A stretch of DNA of 64,000 bases from Candidatus Dormiibacterota bacterium (lineage in GTDB: Bacteria > Chloroflexota > Dormibacteria > Dormibacterales > Dormibacteraceae). Under the pieces are notes generated by a model. The model was not told the origin of the DNA, searched no databases, and was given only the letters and a program-made list of their open reading frames with translations. Below, in pieces: positions 57,830 to 64,000 of this stretch; the first letter of the stretch is position 1; each line of letters starts with the position of its first letter. The stretch is from positions 1 through 64,000 of the forward strand of contig PLJM01000018.1 in assembly GCA_003139695.1 (NCBI GenBank), given 5' to 3'. Both the position numbers and the translations under genes were made by a program.

Positions 57830-58360
57830 TCAAGCGCTTCTAGGCGGGGGTGGAGACCCCTTTTGCGCTTCTACCGGGTGGTCGTACGCGTAAAAGATGT
57901 AGTCCTGCGAGACAGTCTTAACGCCCAGATCGTTCAGCAGCCTGAGCAGTTGCGCGCGGTGGTCGGTGCCGTGATTGGCCACCTGGAGCAGCACCTGCCA
58001 CACGATGAGGTCCTTGTCCTCCCCATCCCCGAACGGCTTCTCGAAGAGCATGTCGTCCCTAAGATCCGCCAGGTAGTCGCGCATCCGCTGCTCAACGGCG
58101 TCCCACTGCTTACGAATGGTGTCCCGATCGTCGAAGTTCGCAGGGTCGAGCGCGTCCGGGATCTCGGCGCCGCGCAATCCGCTGAACCACGTTTCATCAA
58201 CGCTGATGAGGTGCACGATCTGGTTTCGGACCGACCCATGTGAGTAGCTCTCGTTCCGCGTGAACTGTTCATCGGAGAGCGGAGCGATGTATTTGTCCCA
58301 TGTGCTGCGGTTCTCGCTGAAGTGATAGTCGAAGAAATGTCGGAAGGCATCGGCATTCAT
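57830..58360 (-). CDS. DinB-family protein
   Basis: 176 aa. Four-helix bundle pattern with the three metal-binding His: one in VRNQIVHLISVDETWF and two in ANHGTDHRAQLLRLL. The N-terminus MNADAFRHFFDYHFSENRST and the C-terminal QDYIFYAYD are typical. DinB-like proteins are metal-dependent thiol S-transferases or hydrolases; the specific substrate is unknown. It lies in a divergent arrangement with the GH3 gene (55 bases). Confidence 0.87.
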   Translation of the reverse strand: MNADAFRHFFDYHFSENRSTWDKYIAPLSDEQFTRNESYSHGSVRNQIVHLISVDETWFSGLRGAEIPDALDPANFDDRDTIRKQWDAVEQRMRDYLADLRDDMLFEKPFGDGEDKDLIVWQVLLQVANHGTDHRAQLLRLLNDLGVKTVSQDYIFYAYDHPVEAQKGSPPPPRSA

Positions 58361-58415
58361 GTCGTAGCCATTTTGACAACCCCGTCATAACTCCGATCGG
58401 AGGCGCGTTACACCG

Positions 58416-59627
58416 ATGACCATGCCTGCACTCCGCCGGAATCTGATAGCGCTGATCCTCGTCGTGGCGATCGTCGCCGCCGTAATCCACGTCGTGACGG
58501 ATTGGCGACGCGGCTCGTTGGGTGGCGACTTATCGACCGGCACTGTCGTCCTAACCTCGCCGTCGCCGGCCGCCTCACCAAGCGCTGCGGATGAAGCGGC
58601 CAGCCTTCAGAACGACATCGGCGCCGTGCTTGTCGTCTCGCAAACTGGCACCACGATCTCTCCGGCACTTCGATCGCTCGTGATGAAGGGGCGAGTTGGC
58701 GGCGTGCTGCTGTTCGCGCCAAACTTCAAGAACGCCGCCGGACTCAAAGTGTGGACGAACCACCTGCAGGCCCTGGCTTCCGCCGCTTGCTTGGATCACC
58801 CGCTGCTGGTGATGCTCGACGAGGAGGGTGGTCAGGTGAACCAGGTGCGTGCGCCCTTTGCCGGACCATCCGAGCTGACCGTCGGCGCCGGCGGCACCGC
58901 CAACGTTCGCGCGCAGGAACGGCGGGTCGCCACCGGCCTTCGCGGGCTCGGCGTGGGCCTCGACCTCGCACCGGTCGCAGATGTTCGCACCAACCCGAAG
59001 GACCTGGTCATCGGCGATCGCTCATTTGGATCCAGCACGGCGACAGTGGCCCCACTCGTGGCAGCGGCGGTCAGAGGCCTGCACGACGGCGGCGTGGGCG
59101 CGACTCTGAAGCACTTTCCGGGGCTGGGCGGTGCGGCCGGCGACCCCCACATCGCCATCCCGACTGACAACGAAACCGCTGCTCAATGGGCGCGCGTGCA
59201 AATGCCTGCATTCAAGGCGGGCATCGCCGCAGGCGCCGACGTGGTGATGACGACTGCGGTGTACGTGCCAGGTCTCGGCGCCTCACATGTTCCCGCGATG
59301 CTGTCCGCGCCGACGGTCGGTCTGTTAAGGACGCAGCTGGGATTTCAGGGCGTGATCATGACGGACTCGCTGAGCATGGGCGGCGTCGGCGCTCGCTACT
59401 CATTGCCGCAAGCGGCCGTTCTCGCTGTCGCGGCCGGCAACGACCTGATCCTGCTGAGCAACGGCGACCCCGTTTATGAGGGCAAAGCGATGTCGGCAAT
59501 TCAGGCGGCGGTCAAGTCAGGTCGACTCGATCGAGCAAAGCTGCACCAGTCCGCCGTGCGAGTGAATCAGCTGCGTGACAGGTGGGGCTTGCCGCTGACG
59601 CCGTGCGTGCCAAGCCCGGGGGCGTGA
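58416..59627 (+). CDS. GH3 beta-N-acetylhexosaminidase-like membrane-anchored protein
   Basis: 403 aa. An N-terminal membrane anchor (LIALILVVAIVAAVIHVV) and a Ser/Pro-rich linker precede a GH3 TIM barrel. Motifs: LLVMLDEEGGQVNQVRAPFA, LAPVADVRT, and ATLKHFPGLGGAAGDPH (the NagZ-type KHFPGHG loop with His changed to Leu-Gly order), and VIMTDSLSMGGV with the nucleophile Asp. Likely removes N-acetylhexosamine from peptidoglycan fragments outside the membrane. GGAGG lies 12 bases upstream. Confidence 0.85.
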   Translation: MTMPALRRNLIALILVVAIVAAVIHVVTDWRRGSLGGDLSTGTVVLTSPSPAASPSAADEAASLQNDIGAVLVVSQTGTTISPALRSLVMKGRVGGVLLFAPNFKNAAGLKVWTNHLQALASAACLDHPLLVMLDEEGGQVNQVRAPFAGPSELTVGAGGTANVRAQERRVATGLRGLGVGLDLAPVADVRTNPKDLVIGDRSFGSSTATVAPLVAAAVRGLHDGGVGATLKHFPGLGGAAGDPHIAIPTDNETAAQWARVQMPAFKAGIAAGADVVMTTAVYVPGLGASHVPAMLSAPTVGLLRTQLGFQGVIMTDSLSMGGVGARYSLPQAAVLAVAAGNDLILLSNGDPVYEGKAMSAIQAAVKSGRLDRAKLHQSAVRVNQLRDRWGLPLTPCVPSPGA

Positions 59628-59682
59628 CGTAGTTCGCGAGCACGCCCGTAGGCTCAACTCTCTCGCTCGATAGACTCGTTTG

Positions 59683-61170
59683 GTGAGTCCCCGAACGGTT
59701 GCACTGCTCATTGCCTCCATCGTCGCTATAAGCGCGTGCTCGCGCGGCGGTCCAACCGCAACTGCAACTCCGTCGCCAGTGCCAACACCGGTAGCGGGCC
59801 AGATCGCATGGACGAGCTGCGGTGGTGGCTTCCAGTGCGGCACCGTCCAGGTGCCTCTCGATTACGCACATCCGAGCGCAGGGACTATCGACATCGCGTT
59901 GAACCGCAAGCCCGCCACAGTTCCGTCCCAACGCATCGGCTCACTGCTCGTAAATCCAGGCGGGCCGGGTGCTTCGGGAATCGATTTTCTCGTGGCTTTC
60001 GCCCCCGCGCTGGCTTATCTCAATCGGACATTTGATCTGATCGGATTTGACCCAAGGGGCATCGGTCGCAGCGCACCCGTGCGCTGCCTGGACGGCCCGC
60101 ACATGGATACCTTCGTGGCCCTGGACGGTGTGCTCGATGATCCACAGGAAAAGGCAGCTGCAATCCAGGCCGACAAAGACTTTGCCGCCGGCTGCGAACA
60201 GCTGAGTGCAAAAGTCCTTCCGTTCGTCGACACGGTCAGCGCTGCCAGGGACATGGACGTGATGCGTGCTGCCCTCGGCGACGACAAGCTCACTTACCTC
60301 GGATTCTCTTACGGAACGTACCTGGGCGAGCACTATGCGCACCTGTTTCCCACGCACATCCGCGCGATGGTCCTCGATGCTGTTCTCGATCCATCGCTTT
60401 CGGCGAATGACCTCAACATCTCTCAGGCCGCCAGCTTTGACCAGAACCTCAAAGCCTTCCTGTCGAATTGCAGCGCGCACATTTCGGCAGCTCCAAGGTG
60501 CGCCTATGCGCAGTCCGGTGACCCAGCCTCGAAGGTCAACGCCTTGATGCAGCGGCTGGATACCACCCCGCTTGCCGTCGGCAACCGGGCACTTACACGC
60601 GCTCTGGCGCAGACAGCAGTTGCCGCCGAGCTGTATGACCAGAGCACGTGGCCCGACCTCGACCAGGGGCTCACGCAGGCTGATAAGGGCAACGGGAGCC
60701 TGCTCATGAGGTTCGCCGACTCGTACCTAATGCGCCAAGCCAACGGCACCTATGCCAACGAGATCGAGGCCAACTACGCCGTCAACTGCCTGGACCACCC
60801 TGCCCCGACGGATATCTCCGCCTACGACAAGCTGGGGTCTGCCTACGCACAGGCCGCGCCCTTCTTCGGACCGTCATTTCAATACTCGAATCTTCCGTGC
60901 GCGTACTGGCCTGCGCGGCCGACCGGCCAGGCGGGTCCATTGACCGCCGACGGCGCGCCTCCGATCCTGATGGTCGGGGGGACGAATGATCCGGCCACGC
61001 CCTACGCGTGGGCGGTCGCGGCACACAAGCAGATCGCCGGCTCGATCCTTCTGACACGCAATGGCAACGGCCACGGGTCTTACGGGGTGAGCGTTTGCGC
61101 CACGGTTGCCGAGATCCTCTACCTCGTCAATCTGACGCTGCCGGCGGATGGAACAGTCTGCACCAGCTGA
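59683..61170 (+). CDS. TAP-like alpha/beta hydrolase lipoprotein (tripeptidyl aminopeptidase type)
   Basis: 495 aa from the GTG at 59683, placed 6 bases after a TAGACT box. Signal sequence with lipobox (LIASIVAISAC), then a Thr/Pro linker. The fold shows LLVNPGGPGASGIDF, DLIGFDPRGIGRS, nucleophile elbow LGFSYGTYLGEHYA, and the C-terminal TAP-like domain with GGTNDPATPYAWA and GNGHGSYG for the acid and His. Family members such as Streptomyces SlpD/E and TAP remove tripeptides outside the cell. Confidence 0.88.
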   Translation: MSPRTVALLIASIVAISACSRGGPTATATPSPVPTPVAGQIAWTSCGGGFQCGTVQVPLDYAHPSAGTIDIALNRKPATVPSQRIGSLLVNPGGPGASGIDFLVAFAPALAYLNRTFDLIGFDPRGIGRSAPVRCLDGPHMDTFVALDGVLDDPQEKAAAIQADKDFAAGCEQLSAKVLPFVDTVSAARDMDVMRAALGDDKLTYLGFSYGTYLGEHYAHLFPTHIRAMVLDAVLDPSLSANDLNISQAASFDQNLKAFLSNCSAHISAAPRCAYAQSGDPASKVNALMQRLDTTPLAVGNRALTRALAQTAVAAELYDQSTWPDLDQGLTQADKGNGSLLMRFADSYLMRQANGTYANEIEANYAVNCLDHPAPTDISAYDKLGSAYAQAAPFFGPSFQYSNLPCAYWPARPTGQAGPLTADGAPPILMVGGTNDPATPYAWAVAAHKQIAGSILLTRNGNGHGSYGVSVCATVAEILYLVNLTLPADGTVCTS

Positions 61171-61231
61171 ACGCCGGATGACGGCAATCGACCGCCGAAA
61201 AGCGCCTGCTTAGGCACCGTATCTTGGCTGC

Positions 61232-62059
61232 ATGCCCGAGCTCCCTGAGTTGGAGGCCCTGAGAATCCGACTCGCACCACGCCTCGAGGGGAAGCTGATA
61301 ACCGCGGCGACCGTCAACCCGAAGAAGGCCCACATGCTTCGGTACCCGGTGGACAACTTTGCGAATGAGCTGCCCGCTCGTCGCATCGTCTCACTCATCA
61401 GGCGTGGCAAACACCTTGTTTTTGGCACCGAGCTGGGCGCCGGCGGATCCGAAAGGTGGCTGGTCATCAACCCGATGCTGGGCGGGCGATTCCAGATGGC
61501 CGATGGGTCGACACCAGTGCCCGCGACAGAGGTGTTCACGATCCGAGTCGAGGGCAAGCAGGAGATGCGTTACCTCGACTTCCGCGATATGGGCAGGATC
61601 TACTGGGTCAGCGACCTGGACCGGGAGGTGCCGGGCTGGGCACTGGTCGGGCCCGAGGCCGACTCGGTAACGGAGATGGGCCTCGAAGTTTTCCGCAAGC
61701 GGCTGCGGCGGTTCCGGGATGAGCTGAAGGACCTGCTGCGAAACCAGGAATTTCTGGCTGGAATCGGCAACGCCTATTCGGACGAGATCCTATTCGAGGC
61801 TCGGCTGCTGCCACTGGGCCGGCGGGCGTCGCTGAAGCCGGCGGACGAGGAGGCTCTGTTCGAGGCGATCCCCAAAGTGCTGGCGCGGGCGGTCGAGGCG
61901 ATCCTAGCCAACCCCAAATACGAGGAGTCCAAGCAGGACCGCTCCTTCATGGCCGTCCATATGAAAGGAGGCAAGACCTGCCCGCGGTGCGGGCATAGGA
62001 TCAGCCAGCTCGGCTCAAACCGAGAGCCGCTCAACTTCTGCCGAGGCTGCCAGGTCTAA
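61232..62059 (+). CDS. mutM: formamidopyrimidine-DNA glycosylase
   Basis: 275 aa. MPELPELEAL gives the catalytic Pro2 and Glu3; the beta-hairpin Lys lies in IRRGKHLVFG; the H2TH region contains LRNQEFLAGIGNAYSDEILF; and the zinc finger is CPRCGHRISQ...NFCRGCQ at the C-terminus. It removes oxidised purines such as 8-oxoguanine and nicks the strand. A TATCTT box ends 6 bases before the ATG. All catalytic elements are intact. Confidence 0.94.
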   Translation: MPELPELEALRIRLAPRLEGKLITAATVNPKKAHMLRYPVDNFANELPARRIVSLIRRGKHLVFGTELGAGGSERWLVINPMLGGRFQMADGSTPVPATEVFTIRVEGKQEMRYLDFRDMGRIYWVSDLDREVPGWALVGPEADSVTEMGLEVFRKRLRRFRDELKDLLRNQEFLAGIGNAYSDEILFEARLLPLGRRASLKPADEEALFEAIPKVLARAVEAILANPKYEESKQDRSFMAVHMKGGKTCPRCGHRISQLGSNREPLNFCRGCQV

Positions 62060-62075
62060 ACCGCAACCCAGCCGG

Positions 62076-62294
62076 TTAAGCGGTGCGGCGGGCCAGGTTT
62101 CCTGAGATCGTCTCGAGGAGGCGCTGCGATGCGACCGCGATCTCGTCGACCGCTCCCTCGAACGCCACCTGGTGCTTGCCCGTGGGCTCCCTGAACCCGC
62201 TCACCTTCCGCACGAACTGGCGCGCGGCGGCGCGGATCTCTTCGTCAGTGGCGACGACATCGGCATGGCGCAGCGTCTTGATGCTCCGGCACAT
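62076..62294 (-). CDS. DUF2277 family protein
   Basis: 72 aa starting MCRSIKTLRHADVVATDEEI, the family signature, followed by RAAARQFVRKVSGFREPTGK and a C-terminal helix. DUF2277 proteins are small, helical and of unknown function, common in Actinobacteria. Its N-terminal MCRSIKTLR is highly conserved in the family. It converges with mutM. Confidence 0.87.
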   Translation of the reverse strand: MCRSIKTLRHADVVATDEEIRAAARQFVRKVSGFREPTGKHQVAFEGAVDEIAVASQRLLETISGNLARRTA

Positions 62295-62321
62295 GGCGAC
62301 AACGATACCGACAGCCGGTCC

Positions 62322-62993
62322 CTAATCGCCACGATGCGCAGGCAGCTCCGGAAGATCTGTCGGCGCCAGCCGGGTCGGATCAAGGCCCGCCCGGATCAGC
62401 ATCGCGTTCGCGAGCCGGTCGTAACGGCGCTCGGCAATGTCCCCAACCGGATCGGCGCTCGCCGACATCAGCTGGCGAAAGCTGAGCGTGGACACGGCCC
62501 TGTAGGCGAGCACGGCCCGCGCCTGGTCAGCTCGTCCGGTCAGAGACGCGATGCGCACGAACGCCAGTGCCGCCCCGACCTCCCTCATGTCGCGCCACCG
62601 CCAGGTGCCGTACGGCACCAGCACGAGCAGGATCGGGGGCAGGGCCACGAGCACGGCGAGCACGATCGCGAGCTGGAAGATCGCCTGGTGTACCTGGTGC
62701 CCGGCCGACACCAGCTGATCACCCGAGTACCTTTGCAGCGTCGTCGCCGTGTCGAGCAGGAACTGGCTCAGGAATGGGATTCCGGTCGGCACAGCGTTGC
62801 GGAACGACGCGATCCAAGCATTGAACGTGGCCCCCGTGCTCGTGATGCCGTCGGCGATGACCTGCAGGCCCAACACGGTCTGGTAGATCAGCCAGCCCAG
62901 CGCAGCCCAAGCGATGGTCCAGGCGATGGTGAGCAAATCGCCAAGAACGCGCATGAAGGCCGGGAACGTCCGGTCCGGGTAGGCCTTGATCAT
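62322..62993 (-). CDS. membrane protein, 223 aa
   Basis: Start at ATG 62993, 6 bases after a TATGGT box; the ATG at 63011 lies upstream of the transcript start expected from it. Two hydrophobic regions (ILTIAWTIAWAALGWLIY-like, residues about 20-45, and LAIVLAVLVALPPILLVLVP) enclose an extracytoplasmic loop. The C-terminal cytoplasmic domain ends LDPTRLAPTDLPELPAHRG. No family recognised. Confidence 0.7.
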   Translation of the reverse strand: MIKAYPDRTFPAFMRVLGDLLTIAWTIAWAALGWLIYQTVLGLQVIADGITSTGATFNAWIASFRNAVPTGIPFLSQFLLDTATTLQRYSGDQLVSAGHQVHQAIFQLAIVLAVLVALPPILLVLVPYGTWRWRDMREVGAALAFVRIASLTGRADQARAVLAYRAVSTLSFRQLMSASADPVGDIAERRYDRLANAMLIRAGLDPTRLAPTDLPELPAHRGD

Positions 62994-63038
62994 CCCGCGA
63001 CCATAAGTCACAACGCAAAGAACGTCACGTCTTTGCGT

Positions 63039-63797
63039 TCAGATAATCGCGAAGTCCACCTCCACCGTCACCTGGACGTCGAGCTCGCCTACAGGGATCT
63101 GTGTGGGGACCGGCGCGGCAGCAGCCCTGGCATCGAACCCAAACACCGGCGTGCTTCCGTACGAGGAGGTGTCGCTGACCCGCATCACCTGGCCGAGCCT
63201 CACACCTGCCGCGTCAGCCATGGCCTGGGCTTTGGTCTTGGCGTCGGCGATCGCCAGCGCACGAGCCTGGGCTTGCGCCGCCTTCGGGTTCGCAAGGCCA
63301 AACCCGACGCTCACATTCGTGGCTCCGCCGGATTGAACGAGCGCGTCGAGCGCGTTGCCCGCGGTATCGACGTTGTGCCATTTGAGCGAGATCTGCTCCG
63401 AAGCGCTGTAGCCGTCGATGGTGGTGTTGGACCCGACGTAGTTCGGGTTGACCGAGTAGCCGGATGTGCTGATGTCCTTGTCAGCGATCCCAATCGCCTT
63501 GGCCTTTGCAATCAGCTTGGCCGCCTTGCTCGCGAGGTCCGACTGGGCCGAGGCGGCAGTCGGCTTGGACGACTGAACACCGACCATCAGGAAAGCGATA
63601 TCCGGTTTGGTCGACACAGTCGCATCTCCGCCTGCGAAAACACCAGGCGTAAATGTCGAGGTCGACTGGGGTAAGGCGGCAGGCGCTGCCACCACGACCT
63701 GAGGCCGGTTGCCCGCGGTGACTACCAGCGCGACTGCCAGCGCACAAACGGTCGCGATGGCCCCAGAGAACAGGACGGGACGAGCGGACGGCGTCAT
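63039..63797 (-). CDS. SIMPL-domain (DUF541) secreted or anchored protein
   Basis: 252 aa from ATG 63797 (63812 is an alternative). An N-terminal hydrophobic segment ([20 protein letters not shown]) is followed by the SIMPL domain: [59 protein letters not shown] and a final [16 protein letters not shown] proteins are periplasmic or surface proteins of poorly known role, related to BP26/YggE. It is divergent from the next gene by only 13 bases. Confidence 0.85.
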   Translation of the reverse strand: MTPSARPVLFSGAIATVCALAVALVVTAGNRPQVVVAAPAALPQSTSTFTPGVFAGGDATVSTKPDIAFLMVGVQSSKPTAASAQSDLASKAAKLIAKAKAIGIADKDISTSGYSVNPNYVGSNTTIDGYSASEQISLKWHNVDTAGNALDALVQSGGATNVSVGFGLANPKAAQAQARALAIADAKTKAQAMADAAGVRLGQVMRVSDTSSYGSTPVFGFDARAAAAPVPTQIPVGELDVQVTVEVDFAII

Positions 63798-63810
63798 ATC
63801 TTTTAAGTCC

Positions 63811-64000
63811 ATGAAGCGCAAACGACCGCTTCCGCCTGCGGGTAACAAGAAGCAAAGCGCCGCGCCCGCCAGGCGGATCACGCGTGAGCGTGCACGCCAG
63901 ATCGCGGTGATGGCGCAGATGCTCGATGCCCGCCGGCCGAAGAGCATCGTCGAGGTCGTGCGGCAGCTGGGATTCCTACAACTCGATCCAACAGCTGCTG
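63811..64000 (+). CDS. YcaQ-like winged-helix protein (N-terminal part)
   Basis: Open to the end of the window (63 residues visible). A basic N-terminus ([16 protein letters not shown]) is followed by [20 protein letters not shown] and [17 protein letters not shown], the start of the winged-helix DNA-binding (HTH_42/YcaQ) family. Members related to YcaQ and AlkX unhook DNA crosslinks. A TATCTT box ends 8 bases before the ATG. The catalytic part is outside the window. Confidence 0.75.
   Translation, partial: MKRKRPLPPAGNKKQSAAPARRITRERARQIAVMAQMLDARRPKSIVEVVRQLGFLQLDPTAA

Overview
This is a high-GC, gene-dense chromosomal window. It looks like a Terrabacteria-type, probably monoderm, soil bacterium (Actinomycetota, Chloroflexota or Dormibacterota relatives). 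The evidence is a CGAAC-N4-GTTCG LexA box, an ImuA/ImuB/DnaE2 mutasome, a Tad pilus locus with no secretin, large GH57/GT5/GT35 alpha-glucan enzymes, a protein O-mannosyltransferase, and many genes whose -10 box sits 6-9 nt before the start codon (leaderless style). The assignment to a phylum is inference.

Region by region. 1-2250: right end of an integrative element (short hypothetical proteins, two excisionase-like proteins, a tyrosine integrase) abutting the 3' end of rnpB. 2251-9379: a minus-strand run in which etfB and etfA lead into a glycosyltransferase, an acyl-CoA carboxyltransferase, a beta-keto acid cleavage enzyme, a biotin carrier, DUF3467, a zinc-ribbon protein and RNase H, ending at rnpB. 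9411-10853: mobA and a divergent amidohydrolase. 10829-16456: Tad pilus operon. 17400-19355: acetyl-CoA synthetase. 19361-19723: a DsrE-family gene whose in-frame TGA replaces the first Cys of a CxxC motif and is followed by a bSECIS-like hairpin, so it is a probable selenoprotein. 19756-23292: transporter, small proteins, a repeat-rich zone around tRNA-Gly, and a frameshifted secreted His-rich gene.

23388-36898: carbohydrate region with a fused nucleotidyltransferase/phosphomannomutase, alpha-glucan phosphorylase, a GH57-GT5 fusion, GH57, GT4, an inositol-phosphatase-like protein and two hydrolases. 37129-37677: two tandem genes for tiny Lys/Ala-rich peptides with a structured leader and twin terminators. 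37721-43522: SOS-controlled mutasome operon (imuA, imuB, small partner, dnaE2); imuA and dnaE2 each carry an in-frame copy of the same GC-rich palindromic element. 43624-54997: DUF1003, a large membrane protein, protein mannosyltransferase, PH-like membrane protein, glycerol kinase, LarE, MoeB/ThiF-like E1 enzyme, an unknown protein and a GH15 glucoamylase.

55059-57806: tRNA-Ser(GCU) followed by three degenerate copies of its 3' end. Between them lie small membrane and stress proteins, including two paralogous single-span proteins with a shared GIWGxDSRPGFxGG motif and a shared promoter. 57830-64000: DinB-like protein, GH3/NagZ-like protein, TAP-like lipoprotein peptidase, mutM, DUF2277, a membrane protein, a SIMPL-domain protein and the start of a YcaQ-like winged-helix protein.
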